Source: Bacteroidota bacterium (GTDB lineage: Bacteria; Bacteroidota; Bacteroidia; Bacteroidales; Cfx3-03). From it: a stretch of 50,512 bases of DNA. Under the pieces are notes generated by a model. The model made no database searches. It worked only from the letters and a program-made list of their open reading frames with translations, and had not been told where the DNA came from. Within the stretch, counting starts at the first letter, position 1. Every line of letters starts with the position of its first letter. Made by a program: the position numbers and the translations under genes. The DNA is taken from assembly GCA_013390605.1 (NCBI GenBank), contig JACAUB010000001.1:736164-786675 (forward strand), in the 5' to 3' direction. Positions 7,237 through 17,161 of this stretch are shown one piece after another.

Positions 7237-9732
7237 TTATACCGGGTCAACATCAATGATGATTCTAATCTGTTTAAATTCAGACATCATTACAAATTCA
7301 TTACAGCTATTACGTAACTTTTCCTTCATGACAATTAAATTCGAACTCCGTTCAAATTTAATCAGAATGTTTTTAAGATAATTATTTCTTACCCGACTGA
7401 CAGAAGGGAATTCGGGTCCCAATATTCGTTTTCCAAAAGAGATTCTTAATATACGGGCTAGCTCGCTTGCTGCCTTATTGAGCGTATCTTCCTCTTTATG
7501 TTGGAGTGTGAGTTTTACAATTCGATAAAATGGGGGGTATTTAAAATTCCTACGTTCTAATATCTGACTATTATACATGGCATCGTAATCGTTTGCCATT
7601 ACATATTGTATTACCGCATGTTCAGGGTTATGGGTTTGAATGATAACCTTTCCTCTTTTATTTCGACGACCGGCCCTTCCACTTACCTGCGCAATTAGCT
7701 GAAAGCTCCGTTCAAATGATCTGAAATCAGGATAACTGATCATGTTATCTGCATTTAGAATCCCAACCAGACTCACATTGTCAAAGTCTAATCCCTTCGT
7801 TACCATCTGTGTGCCGACCAGAATATCTATTTTTTTGTTTTCGAAATCGGAGATGATTCTTTGGTGGGCAGATTTATTGCGGGTTGTGTCCAAATCCATT
7901 CGTTCTATGATGGTTCCGGGTAGCATCAGCTGCAACTCCTCTTCAACTTTTTCAGTTCCGAATCCCTTCATCTTTAATGAAGTGTTATTGCACTCGGGAC
8001 ACTTTTCAGGAATTCGGGTCGTATAGCCACAATAATGACAACGGAGATGATTCTCTTTCTTATGATAAATCAACGTTACATCACAGTTCACACATTGTGG
8101 CATCCAGTTACACGAGTCACATTCAATACGAAGTGAAAATCCTCTTCTGTTTTGAAATAAGATGACCTGTTCCTTATTTTGAATAGCCAGTTTAATGTTT
8201 TCAATGAGATAGTTAGAAAAGTGACTAGCCATCTCTTTTCGCTTCGTAGCTTCTTTGATATTAACACATTGGACTTCTGGAAGCAACATTCCACCATAGC
8301 GTTTAGTTAATTCAACAAGGGCATATTTCCCCTCACGAGTGTTGTAAAAGCTTTCAATAGATGGTGTGGCAGAACCAAGAAGTGTTTGAGCTCCATGCAT
8401 GTGGGCAAGCATAATGGCAGCATCACGTGCATGATATCGCGGGGCCGGATCCATTTGCTTGTAGGACGAATCGTGTTCTTCATCAATGATAATAAGTCCA
8501 AGGTTTTCAAATGGCAGAAAAAGAGCAGAGCGGGCTCCTAATACAACACTATATTGTTGGAAATCGTTTTGAAAATTTCCAATTAAAACCCTGTTCCATA
8601 TTTCTACCCGTTCCTGCTCATTATATTTTGAATGGTAGATTCCTACTTTGGGACCAAAATATTTACGGAGACGGGTAATTATTTGTGAAGTTAAAGCAAT
8701 TTCAGGTAGAAGATATAACACCTGTTTGCCCTGACTGATCGTCTCTTCAATTAGACGGGTATATATTTCCGTTTTACCAGAACCGGTAATTCCATGTAAT
8801 AAAACAGTATCTTTTGCCGTGAAGGCATCTTTAATTTCATCAAGTGCTGTTTGTTGAATGTCTGTTAACTCAATTTGAGTTGCACTCATTTCCGCAACCG
8901 CCTCATGAAGGCGACTAACCTCTTTTTTATAGGTCTCAAGAATTCCTTTTTCAAGCAAAGCTTTTAGTAGTGCAATACCATTCTTGAAGTCTTTTAGAAG
9001 CTCTTCTCTGGTTACTTCGCGCTCCAGTGTAGTAAAACATCTGGATAATGAAACAAAGCGTATAAGTAACTCAAGCTGTTTAAACGCTCTGCTGCTTAAT
9101 TTGTTAAATTCTTCACCAAGTAGTTCTTCGTTTTCGTGAAGTTCTCCTTTTAATCGGATATAGGTAACTAATTTCGGCCTATAACGTTCAGTAAGCTCTT
9201 CTTGTGTTAAAACAACGCCTTTTTCTATCAGTGTTTTAATCAATGGAATTACCTTGGCCATATCCACTATTCTCGAAGCATCGGTAATCGTAATCACCTT
9301 TTGGAGCTCGAGTGCTTCAACAATAAGAAATTCACGATCATTAAGCTGTGTATAGTCACGATCAAAGTCGGGAGCAAGCACGATTTTTGTTTCGCTAGCA
9401 AGCTTCAGCGCAGAAGGTAATGCTGCATTCATTACCTCACCAGGATAGCATAGATAATATTCTGCAATCCAATCCCAAAAAGCCAACTGTTTTTCATTGA
9501 CAATTGGAGCCAGATCAAGAATCGAAAGGATATATTTTATTTGATGAGCAACAGGTGGAACTTCATGTATTCGTTTAACTAGGCCGGTATAGATTTTCTT
9601 TTGTCCAAATTGAACAACCACCCTCATTCCGGGGGCAATACTATCATTTAGATCATAAGGAACCCTGTAGGTAAATACACCCGGTAAAGGTATCGGAAGT
9701 AATACATCAACAAAAAAGGTTCTTCGATCCAT
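7237..9732 (-). CDS. priA: Primosomal protein N' (replication restart helicase)
   Basis: An 831-residue superfamily 2 DNA helicase that reloads the replisome at stalled forks. It has the N-terminal DNA-binding region (to about residue 110), Walker A GITGSGKT (314-321), Walker B DEEH (417-420), motif III LGSATPS, and the zinc-binding insert with eight cysteines in four CxxC pairs (CDSCNWMPQCVNC, CHYC, CPEC). The C-terminal helicase motifs GTQMVTKGLDFDNV and QVSGRAGRR follow. Length is normal. The 180 bases between its stop and the FtsB-like gene hold no recognisable gene. Confidence 0.97.
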   Translation of the reverse strand: MDRRTFFVDVLLPIPLPGVFTYRVPYDLNDSIAPGMRVVVQFGQKKIYTGLVKRIHEVPPVAHQIKYILSILDLAPIVNEKQLAFWDWIAEYYLCYPGEVMNAALPSALKLASETKIVLAPDFDRDYTQLNDREFLIVEALELQKVITITDASRIVDMAKVIPLIKTLIEKGVVLTQEELTERYRPKLVTYIRLKGELHENEELLGEEFNKLSSRAFKQLELLIRFVSLSRCFTTLEREVTREELLKDFKNGIALLKALLEKGILETYKKEVSRLHEAVAEMSATQIELTDIQQTALDEIKDAFTAKDTVLLHGITGSGKTEIYTRLIEETISQGKQVLYLLPEIALTSQIITRLRKYFGPKVGIYHSKYNEQERVEIWNRVLIGNFQNDFQQYSVVLGARSALFLPFENLGLIIIDEEHDSSYKQMDPAPRYHARDAAIMLAHMHGAQTLLGSATPSIESFYNTREGKYALVELTKRYGGMLLPEVQCVNIKEATKRKEMASHFSNYLIENIKLAIQNKEQVILFQNRRGFSLRIECDSCNWMPQCVNCDVTLIYHKKENHLRCHYCGYTTRIPEKCPECNNTSLKMKGFGTEKVEEELQLMLPGTIIERMDLDTTRNKSAHQRIISDFENKKIDILVGTQMVTKGLDFDNVSLVGILNADNMISYPDFRSFERSFQLIAQVSGRAGRRNKRGKVIIQTHNPEHAVIQYVMANDYDAMYNSQILERRNFKYPPFYRIVKLTLQHKEEDTLNKAASELARILRISFGKRILGPEFPSVSRVRNNYLKNILIKFERSSNLIVMKEKLRNSCNEFVMMSEFKQIRIIIDVDPV

Positions 9733-9770
9733 CGTGATTATTAAATCGGGTTACGTCATTTTATCCGAAG

Positions 9771-9819
9771 GAAGGGCTTCAATTTGGAAAATCTATCTTT
9801 ATTGAAGATTTCTCCCTTC
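9771..9819 (-). terminator. Imperfect hairpin downstream of the rRNA methyltransferase, possible terminator
   Basis: The arms GAAGGGCTTCAAT (9771-9783) and ATTGAAG + CCCTTC (9801-9807 and 9814-9819) give 13 pairs interrupted by a 6-base bulge. It lies in the 177-base gap between the methyltransferase gene and priA, both leftward. There is no good U-run, so it may be a processing or pause structure rather than a terminator. Confidence 0.4.
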
Positions 9820-9909
9820 GGGTAGAATGAAGGTATAGAGGCTTTTAATACTGAGGTATTGTTTTTGAAAGTTAGTCGATATGAAAAACCTTTTCTACAA
9901 TTTATGGGT

Positions 9910-11106
9910 TTAACTGAAATCAATTTCAGTTGAGTCGTCATGTTTTGAAGAAACTTTCTTGGTCTCTTCGGTAAGGTCGAACCTCATGAATCTACAATCC
10001 GTGTGTCCGTTTACCAGTGTGATTTTCTTGCTGGGCTTCAAATTGAAAAGCGCCATTGCAGCAAAATCGCTACTTAAAATCCATGCCTGGAATCCAATAA
10101 ATTTTTGTTTGAGGTTTTCACCTATCATGCTGTAGAGTGCTTCAACGACCTCCGGATCGCTTTGTGCATCATACGGTGGATTGGTCATAATGATACCCGG
10201 TTGATCTATATCTGGATCAAGGTCTTCTAATGAATTGTGCGAAACAAAGATATCCTTATGCAATTTTGCAGCTCGTATATTCTGAATAGCTGCTTCAAGA
10301 TTCTCTTCTGACGAATCAGAACCACAAATCTGAATATCTGCTTCGGTTTGCTGATTAAAACCGTCTTCCATTACACGCTGAAAAAGATTTTTGTCGTAAT
10401 CTTTCCAATGCATAAAACCGTAATCTTTACGGTATGAACCTGCCGGTATATTATTAGCGATCATGGCAGCCTCAATCAATAAGGTGCCCGATCCACACAT
10501 TGGATCAAAGAAATCAGAACGATGATCCCATCCACTCATTAAAATCATACCTGCTGCCAAAACCTCATTGAGTGGATTGGTTCCATTGGTCACTCTATAA
10601 CCTCTGTGGTGAAGCGACTCACATGTGCTATCTGCAAAAACCTGGCATATATCTTCCGAAATATTAATATTAATAAATAGATCGGGATTGAAATTATTAA
10701 TGGAAGGACGTTGCCCATAGATTGACCTAAAACGATCTGTTACAGCCTCTTTTGTCCTTTGTTCAACAAAACGGACATTACTCATGAACGAATTGCTGGT
10801 TGTCGCTTCAACTGCTATATGTTGCTCAGGCGTAATGTAGTGTTCCCATCTGATTTCGTTAAGGATTTTATGAAATTCCATTTCAGACGTAAAGCTGAAA
10901 GAAGTAACATGTCTGAGGATACGCAAAGCTGTACGACAACGAAAATTAGCAGCATACATGAGCGATTTATCTCCATCAAAACTAACTGCATGTGTTAAAA
11001 TACGTGTATTACGAGCACCCAGTACAATCAGCTCTCGTTCAAGGACCTCTTCTAACCCTTCCAGGGTTTTGGCCACATAATGATAATTATTCTTTTCGGC
11101 TTTCAA
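9910..11106 (-). CDS. THUMP-domain class I SAM-dependent rRNA methyltransferase (RlmL N-terminal/YpsC-like)
   Basis: The 398 residues carry an N-terminal ferredoxin-like/THUMP RNA-binding region (about 1-160), then the UPF0020 Rossmann methyltransferase fold. SAM motif I is DPMCGSGTLLIEAAMIANN, and the catalytic motif IV is TNPPY, as in N2-guanine methyltransferases. It matches stand-alone proteins equivalent to the N-terminal half of E. coli RlmL, which makes m2G2445 in 23S rRNA. The exact target is inferred. It is cytoplasmic. It is leftward, 39 bases downstream of the thioesterase gene, and so may be co-transcribed with it. Confidence 0.9.
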   Translation of the reverse strand: MKAEKNNYHYVAKTLEGLEEVLERELIVLGARNTRILTHAVSFDGDKSLMYAANFRCRTALRILRHVTSFSFTSEMEFHKILNEIRWEHYITPEQHIAVEATTSNSFMSNVRFVEQRTKEAVTDRFRSIYGQRPSINNFNPDLFININISEDICQVFADSTCESLHHRGYRVTNGTNPLNEVLAAGMILMSGWDHRSDFFDPMCGSGTLLIEAAMIANNIPAGSYRKDYGFMHWKDYDKNLFQRVMEDGFNQQTEADIQICGSDSSEENLEAAIQNIRAAKLHKDIFVSHNSLEDLDPDIDQPGIIMTNPPYDAQSDPEVVEALYSMIGENLKQKFIGFQAWILSSDFAAMALFNLKPSKKITLVNGHTDCRFMRFDLTEETKKVSSKHDDSTEIDFS

Positions 11107-11145
11107 TGGTAGAATGATTTGTTTTGGCGGGTTGATTAAGATATG

Positions 11146-11535
11146 TTATTGGCCATTTAATTTGGCCATAAATTTTTTAGTATTTACAATAAAACGATTG
11201 TGGGTTCCCTCTCCAATTAGTCCGGTTTCATCCCATGCTTTTACAGAAAAAGTTAAACTTCTTCCATTATAAGAAACCAGTTCACTTTCGCAACGAACCT
11301 TCATACCTATGGGGGTCGCTTTTAAATGGCGAATGTTAACTTCTGTACCAACGGTTGTCCATCCATCTTCAATACAAGCTGAAACAGATTGTTGGGCAGT
11401 GTTTTCCATTAAAGCAATCATTTGAGGTGTCGCATAAACTTCTACTAAGCCCGATCCAATATGTGCTGCAGTAAGCTTAGAAGTAACGAGTATTTCCATC
11501 TCTCCTCTGATTCCTTGTTTTAGTGTTTCACTCAT
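11146..11535 (-). CDS. Hot-dog fold thioesterase, FlK-like
   Basis: A 129-residue protein of the fluoroacetyl-CoA thioesterase (FlK)-like group. It shows the LVEVYATPQMIALMENTAQ segment with the catalytic Thr-Glu pair, the WTTVGTEVNIRHLKATP region, and the C-terminal GEGTHNRFIV stretch holding the expected His. Members hydrolyse acyl-CoA esters. The true substrate is unknown here, and defence against fluoroacetate should not be assumed. The gene lies 12 bases downstream of the OsmC gene, so the two form an operon. Confidence 0.87.
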   Translation of the reverse strand: MSETLKQGIRGEMEILVTSKLTAAHIGSGLVEVYATPQMIALMENTAQQSVSACIEDGWTTVGTEVNIRHLKATPIGMKVRCESELVSYNGRSLTFSVKAWDETGLIGEGTHNRFIVNTKKFMAKLNGQ

Positions 11536-11547
11536 TTAATTAATAAC

Positions 11548-11958
11548 TTACGAATGAAAATTAAAGATAATGGTTTGTTTAGTATCAGGGTGTAAACTTT
11601 GTGCAACCGGGCAAATCTTTGCTGCTTGTTCAATTAGCTTTTTCTCTTTGTCTGTGTAAGGAATAGCTGGGAAATCAAGTTCAATAATTATTTCGCCAAT
11701 CCTACGAGGGTTTGATGCCATTACCTTTGTGGTTTTTGCTTTCGTACCATCAATGTTGAAGTCATATTGGTTTGCCAACTGCCCCATGATTGTTAGCATA
11801 CAGCTAGTTAATGCGGTAGCAACAAGGTCTGTTGGCGAAAAATATTCTCCCTTTCCTAGATTGTCTACAGGTGCATCGGTTAGTAACTCTTCGGATGACT
11901 GTACATGGGTTGCCCGAGTGCGTAAATCACCAAGATAGGTAGTACGGATGGTTTCCAT
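11548..11958 (-). CDS. OsmC family peroxiredoxin-like protein
   Basis: A 136-residue OsmC/Ohr-fold protein, a thiol-dependent peroxidase family acting on organic hydroperoxides. The first conserved cysteine is in VATALTSCMLTIMG, and the second is in the C-terminal KICPVAQSLHP motif, so the reactive pair is intact. The segment GEYFSPTDLVA is also typical. The gene is leftward, precedes the thioesterase by 12 bases, and has a TAnnTTTG element upstream. Function is inferred from the family. Confidence 0.92.
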   Translation of the reverse strand: METIRTTYLGDLRTRATHVQSSEELLTDAPVDNLGKGEYFSPTDLVATALTSCMLTIMGQLANQYDFNIDGTKAKTTKVMASNPRRIGEIIIELDFPAIPYTDKEKKLIEQAAKICPVAQSLHPDTKQTIIFNFHS

Positions 11959-11974
11959 TTCTTACAATTTTTAG

Positions 11975-11982
11975 CAAAGGTA
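11975..11982 (-). promoter_or_regulatory. Putative -7 promoter element for the osmC-like operon
   Basis: Minus-strand TACCTTTG matches TAnnTTTG and lies 16 bases before the OsmC ATG. No clear -33 TTTG. Confidence 0.5.
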
Positions 11983-12108
11983 CGAAAAGTGATACACTGT
12001 TATAACGTTAAAAATATTCAAAAATTGATTAGTAGAAAAAAATACACTGAATAAAGTAAGCACTACTAATCATGTTTTCTGTAATTTTATCCCCTATTCC
12101 ACTTTTTT

Positions 12109-13437
12109 ATGAACAAACGCTTTATCGGCACTGTTATTTCTCTTGCTACCATTGGTCTAATTGGGATTATTTTTATTCAGTTATTCTGGTTTCAAAAAGC
12201 TATTAAGCTTCAGGAAGACCAGTTTAACAATCAATCTCAGATTGCGCTAAAAGGAGTAGTGAATCAGTTATTTAAAAAAACACAACCAATAAGTTTTGTA
12301 GATAATGACTGTGCACAATTATGCGACCTTGAATCTCCTGAAGTACTTAAAGCAATTAATGTTGTTTTACTCAATTCTTTATTGACAAAAGAGTTTCATG
12401 ATCTAGGAATAACCTCTCATTTTCAATTTGGTATTTATAGTACTTTAACAAAAAAGTTTGCAATTAAGGGAAGTGGTGTAAATGAAAGAAAAGTTGTAAA
12501 AAGTAATCATAAAATTGCGTTGACCTGCTTGCATAAAGCTGATGGATATGTGCTTTCTGTTTATTTTGATAAAGAAAAGGATATTATTAATGGTCGACTT
12601 TTTCCATTAATGCTTCTTTCTCAGCTTTTAGTGATTGGTTTGGCTGGATTGTTTGGGTATGTTGTGTATATTTTAAACAGGCAGAAAAAATTGGGTGAAA
12701 TGAAATCGGATTTTGTTAATAATATGACCCATGAATTTAAAACGCCTATTTCTACTATTTCTTTGGCTAGTGAGATGTTATTAAAACCCGAAGTCTTTGC
12801 CGATTCTAACAGAGTTGGAAAGTATGCCAAAATGATTTACGATGAAAACTCACGATTACGTTCTATGGTTGAGCGGGTCTTACAGATGGCTATTTTAGAT
12901 AAGGGTGAATATCACTTAAAGATGCGGGAAGCTGATACACATCAGATCATCCGAGATCTGATTCAACGATTCATCCTTGCAGTAAAACCACTTGGAGGTA
13001 ATATCTGTATTAACTTAAAAGCTACACGTTATACCTTTAAAATTGACAAAATTCATTTTATAAATATAATCAGTAATCTACTCGACAATGCTATAAAATA
13101 TTCACCTGAAAAATTACATATTACATTGAAGACCTGGTCTGACGATATTGGATTCTATATCTCTGTTGAAGATAAAGGAATGGGTATTAGTCAAGAACAC
13201 CAACGTCACATTTTTCGAAATCTTTATAGAGTGCCAACTGGGAATTTGCACAATGTAAAGGGCTTTGGATTAGGTCTTTATTATGTTAAAACATTAATGG
13301 CTGCTCACGGAGGTACTGTCAAAGTTTCAAGTGAGCTACGTAAAGGAAGCAAGTTCGAATTATTTTTCCCATTTATTCATCAAAATAATACGATAGATGA
13401 ACAAGATAGTGAAGAAAGCCAGTCTGTTACTGGTTGA
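12109..13437 (+). CDS. Sensor histidine kinase (RprX-like)
   Basis: A 442-residue membrane sensor. Transmembrane segments lie at about residues 7-27 and 165-188 and enclose a periplasmic sensor region of about 135 residues without a recognised domain. The HisKA motif NMTHEFKTPIST carries the phospho-accepting His208. The HATPase domain has NLLDNAIKYSP (N box), DKGMGIS (G1) and GFGLGLYYVK (G2), all intact. Its 3' end overlaps the response regulator gene by 41 bases, so the two are translationally coupled partners. The pairing resembles Bacteroides RprX/RprY. The signal is unknown. Confidence 0.93.
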   Translation: MNKRFIGTVISLATIGLIGIIFIQLFWFQKAIKLQEDQFNNQSQIALKGVVNQLFKKTQPISFVDNDCAQLCDLESPEVLKAINVVLLNSLLTKEFHDLGITSHFQFGIYSTLTKKFAIKGSGVNERKVVKSNHKIALTCLHKADGYVLSVYFDKEKDIINGRLFPLMLLSQLLVIGLAGLFGYVVYILNRQKKLGEMKSDFVNNMTHEFKTPISTISLASEMLLKPEVFADSNRVGKYAKMIYDENSRLRSMVERVLQMAILDKGEYHLKMREADTHQIIRDLIQRFILAVKPLGGNICINLKATRYTFKIDKIHFINIISNLLDNAIKYSPEKLHITLKTWSDDIGFYISVEDKGMGISQEHQRHIFRNLYRVPTGNLHNVKGFGLGLYYVKTLMAAHGGTVKVSSELRKGSKFELFFPFIHQNNTIDEQDSEESQSVTG

Positions 13438-14107
13438 AGATGATCCAAATCTAAGAGAAATTTTATCTGACTTTCTTGTTTTACAAGGGTTTCGTGTAAA
13501 GGTTGCTCATGATGGCGAAGAGGGGTTAAAAGCTTTTCGTGAAGCAAAGTATGATATCATTCTGCTTGATGTGATGATGCCAAAGAGAGATGGTTTTTCT
13601 TTGGCTGAGGAGATTAGAATGCACAATGAGGAGGTACCGATTATTTTCTTGACTGCACGGTCATTACCGGAAGACAGAATTAAAGGGTTTAAAGTTGGGT
13701 GTGATGATTATATCACAAAACCATTTAGCACCGAAGAATTAAATCTTAGGCTAGATGCGATATTGAAGAGATGTAATAGAATGGATAATATACCCGATGT
13801 AGATCCTCTTGAACTGTTTTTAATTGGTCAGTTTAAATATGATTCTACAAATTTAATATTGTCTGACAAAGATTCTTCTATTACGCTTACCCCAAAAGAG
13901 GGAGCTCTGCTTCGATTACTTTGTGTGAATATAAATCAATTGGTTACCAGAGAGAAAGCATTGAAGAAAATATGGGGAACGGATGATTATTTTATTGGTC
14001 GAAGTATGGATGTATTTATAACCCGTCTCCGGAAATATCTTAAAAATGATCCGAATGTCTCTATTTTAAATGTTCATGGAACAGGTTTTAAGCTTGAGGT
14101 AAAATAG
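13397..14107 (+). CDS. OmpR-family response regulator (RprY-like)
   Basis: A 236-residue two-domain regulator. The receiver domain has the acidic pair in LLVEDDP (residues 15-16), the phosphorylated Asp58 in IILLDVMMPKRDG, the conserved Thr in FLTARS and Lys in YITKPF. A winged-helix DNA-binding domain (about 135-236) follows with LTPKEGALLRLL and the recognition helix near DVFITRLRKYL. The start at 13397 overlaps the kinase gene and gives a standard N-terminus. It is the transcriptional output of the adjacent kinase; target genes are not known. Confidence 0.94.
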   Translation: MNKIVKKASLLLVEDDPNLREILSDFLVLQGFRVKVAHDGEEGLKAFREAKYDIILLDVMMPKRDGFSLAEEIRMHNEEVPIIFLTARSLPEDRIKGFKVGCDDYITKPFSTEELNLRLDAILKRCNRMDNIPDVDPLELFLIGQFKYDSTNLILSDKDSSITLTPKEGALLRLLCVNINQLVTREKALKKIWGTDDYFIGRSMDVFITRLRKYLKNDPNVSILNVHGTGFKLEVK

Positions 14108-14260
14108 CGATATGTAAAATAAAACCGAATATCATAGCGTTAATGAAATAACAGAATGTTGAATGATTTATTTCTCTCTTTAATTTCAGATAAATTTTAA
14201 TAAATCACCACTTAATATGTCATAGAGAACTATGGCCTCATTAGTTATAAGATATTGAAA

Positions 14261-17140
14261 ATGAAAAAATACGTTAGATCTTTATTTCTGTTTGTTCTTT
14301 TTCCATTTTATGGATTTGCACAATATTATAGTTTGGGACAAGATCCCGGGGCTATAAAATGGAGACAGATGAATTCGGAAAATTTTCGTCTAATCTATCC
14401 ATCTCAGTTTGAAGGTAAGGCACAGCAGTTTATCAATCTGTTGGAGTATTCGCATCAATTTACGCCCAATAGCTTAAATGTGAAAATACCTAAAATGCCG
14501 GTAGTATTGCATACTCAAGATGTAACTGCAAATGCTTTTTCAATATGGGCCCCCCGCCGTTTAGAGCTTTATACGGCTCCTCCTCAGTCTAGCTATGCTC
14601 AACCCTGGATGGAACAGTTGGCTATCCACGAACTCAGGCACTCAGCGCAATTAGCTAAAATGAATACCGGAATCTCAAAGATTATGGGTTATGTTTTTGG
14701 AGAGCAAATGGCTGCTGCTGTTTTAGGCGCTTATTTACCTTTATGGTTTATAGAGGGTGATGCCGTTGCAATAGAAACAGGATTAAGTAATAGCGGCAGA
14801 GGCAGGGTCCCTAATTTTAGTATGGAGTTCCGAGCACAATTAGCAGAGACAGGTCATTACTCATACGATAAAGCAGTAAATGGGTCATATCGTAATTATA
14901 CCCCCGACCATTATGCATTGGGATATGAATTAGTATCTAATGCTCGGGAAATCTCTAAAGATCCGTATGTTTGGGAAAAGGTTGAACGTTTTGTAGCTCG
15001 CAACCCTTATCTGCCATGGGCATTCAACAGAGGCCTAAAGAAATCGTTGGGTATGACCAAAGAAAAACTTTATGCCAATACAATGGACTATTTGCAAAGT
15101 CGATGGGGTTCTTTCAACGAAACCGGTTCAGCTGCAAAGATTGTTTCTCCTTATAATAAAGACTTTACCCGATATAAATATCCTCACTACATTAATGATA
15201 GTATGTGGGTTGCCGAAAGAACTTCTATTGATGATATAAGTCGTTTTGTAGTGGTTGAGCGTAATGGGAAGGAACGGATTTTGGTTACTCCAGGGCTTTT
15301 CTCTTCAGATAATATCAGCATGACAAGTTCTGACCATACTTCGGTTATGGGACAAAACAAACCTGGAAGTATTACTGCCGATAACCTATCAATTCATACC
15401 AATCGATTATATTGGACCGAAAAACAGATAGATGCCAGATGGCAAAATTGTAGCTATTCTGTTATCAAATATGCTGATTTAGCTACCGGACAGTGGCATA
15501 CACTAACACATAAGAGTCGATACTTTGCCCCAAGTGTATCGCCAGATGGCTTGTTGCTTGCCGTATCACAAGTAAGCGAAGGAAATGACTATTCAATTGT
15601 TCTTCTTGATAGTTACACTGGAGATGTAAAACGTACATTAATTGAATCAAAAGATGATTTTTATATTACCCCTAAGTGGTCGTCTGATGGTAAATCTATT
15701 TTCTGTATTGCATTAAACGGAGAGGGATCGAGAATAATAAAAATAGATTTATCCACAGGTATAAAGCAAGAGCTATCGAAACCCTCTTATTACGAAAAAT
15801 CTAATCCTCGTCCTGTTGGTGATTATGTCCTTTTTAATGGAACTTATGGTGGTATTGATAATGTTTATGCACTTAAAAATGCAACAGGCGAAATTTATCA
15901 GGTTACGCATGCTCGCTTTGGTGCTGTTGATGCTGAGGTTAGCCCTAATGGAACAAAGTTAGTCTACTCAGACTATAATGCAAATGGCTACCGTATCGCA
16001 GAGATGGACTTTCATCCATCCGATTGGACAGCGATTGAGATTAAAAATGATCGTCCTGAAGGGCTTTATTCTGCAATGCTATCTCAACAAGAAGGTGGAT
16101 TGGTTACTACACCTAATATTCCAGATAAAGCATACACTTCAGAGCCCTATCATAAATTGACACATGCACTTAATTTTCACAGTTGGGCCCCTGCTTATAT
16201 TAACTCGAATGATCTAACAGTGGGAAAGGGGGTTAGTTTAAGTAGTCAGGATGTTTTAAGTACTACTTTTGTTACTGCAAATTATCAGTTAAAAGACGAA
16301 AATGGTTTTGGCCATTTTAATACTTCTATTAGTTATCAGGCATTGTATCCCGTATTTAATCTGAGTTATGATAATGGACGAGATTATTCCTATTATCGCA
16401 CTTCTGATAGGCAATATCATCGTTATAATTATAATGATGATAAAATATCTCTATCTATGGGACTACCACTTAAATTTAATAATGGGCCAACATATTTTGG
16501 ATTTGAACCTCAAATAAAAACATCGGTTGAGCAGATGGTCCCTGATGCTGGATTGCCAAAGGGTCTGATCGATGGAACTTTTCATTCAATGGATTATCAG
16601 TTCTATTCGTACTTATATCGTAAATATGGACAACGTGATTTGGCCCCCCGTTTAGGGATAAGCACCTTTTTTGGGTATCGTAATACTCCTTTTGGAGGTC
16701 TCTCTGCCGGCGATATCTTTGCGTTTGAAGGAAATGTGTATTTACCTGGTATCTTGAAACACGATGGATTTAAAATTTACATAGCTTATCAAGATCGGAA
16801 AGCAGGTGTTATGGTATTTGGAAACATGATCAACTATCCACGAGGAAATCCAACGCCTACATCAAATGAAGAGTCAACATTCTCCTTAAATTATAAGTTG
16901 CCATTACTTTATCCTGATTTAAGTATAGGTCCGATTGCATATATTAAACGGATAAAAGCAAACTTTTTTTATGATACAACACTTAAAAAGGTAATAGCCG
17001 GACGAGGTGTTGAACTTACAGCTGATGTTCATCTCTTTCGATTTATGTTCCCTTTCGAATTGGGAATACAGGTAGTACAACCCAATGGTGGTAGTATAGT
17101 AACAAAGGCATTGGTTTCTATTAATTTAAGTGGAATTTAA
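14261..17140 (+). CDS. Exported metallopeptidase-like/beta-propeller/putative barrel protein
   Basis: A 959-residue protein with a Sec signal peptide (MKKYVRSLFLFVLFPFYGFAQ). Residues about 30-290 contain HELRH (123-127) and a downstream WFIEGDA with Glu165. This is the HExxH-plus-Glu layout of gluzincin-type zinc peptidases (peptidase MA-like). Residues about 320-600 show repeated TolB/WD40-type propeller strands (APSVSPDGLLLAVSQ, TPKWSSDGKSIFC, DAEVSPNGTKLVYSD). The last 300 or so residues are rich in alternating aromatic strands, as in an outer-membrane beta-barrel. Similar Bacteroidota proteins are often labelled TolB-like. Peptidase activity is inferred, not shown. The ATG at 14261 is chosen over a TTG two codons upstream. 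Confidence 0.8.
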   Translation: MKKYVRSLFLFVLFPFYGFAQYYSLGQDPGAIKWRQMNSENFRLIYPSQFEGKAQQFINLLEYSHQFTPNSLNVKIPKMPVVLHTQDVTANAFSIWAPRRLELYTAPPQSSYAQPWMEQLAIHELRHSAQLAKMNTGISKIMGYVFGEQMAAAVLGAYLPLWFIEGDAVAIETGLSNSGRGRVPNFSMEFRAQLAETGHYSYDKAVNGSYRNYTPDHYALGYELVSNAREISKDPYVWEKVERFVARNPYLPWAFNRGLKKSLGMTKEKLYANTMDYLQSRWGSFNETGSAAKIVSPYNKDFTRYKYPHYINDSMWVAERTSIDDISRFVVVERNGKERILVTPGLFSSDNISMTSSDHTSVMGQNKPGSITADNLSIHTNRLYWTEKQIDARWQNCSYSVIKYADLATGQWHTLTHKSRYFAPSVSPDGLLLAVSQVSEGNDYSIVLLDSYTGDVKRTLIESKDDFYITPKWSSDGKSIFCIALNGEGSRIIKIDLSTGIKQELSKPSYYEKSNPRPVGDYVLFNGTYGGIDNVYALKNATGEIYQVTHARFGAVDAEVSPNGTKLVYSDYNANGYRIAEMDFHPSDWTAIEIKNDRPEGLYSAMLSQQEGGLVTTPNIPDKAYTSEPYHKLTHALNFHSWAPAYINSNDLTVGKGVSLSSQDVLSTTFVTANYQLKDENGFGHFNTSISYQALYPVFNLSYDNGRDYSYYRTSDRQYHRYNYNDDKISLSMGLPLKFNNGPTYFGFEPQIKTSVEQMVPDAGLPKGLIDGTFHSMDYQFYSYLYRKYGQRDLAPRLGISTFFGYRNTPFGGLSAGDIFAFEGNVYLPGILKHDGFKIYIAYQDRKAGVMVFGNMINYPRGNPTPTSNEESTFSLNYKLPLLYPDLSIGPIAYIKRIKANFFYDTTLKKVIAGRGVELTADVHLFRFMFPFELGIQVVQPNGGSIVTKALVSINLSGI

Positions 17141-17161
17141 ATTGTTAACACATATATTACA

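Noticed and set aside
9756..9941. 61-codon open frame on the minus strand between the rRNA methyltransferase and priA
   Set aside because: It overlaps the 3' end of the methyltransferase gene, covers the hairpin at 9771-9819, and has no recognisable family or start context.
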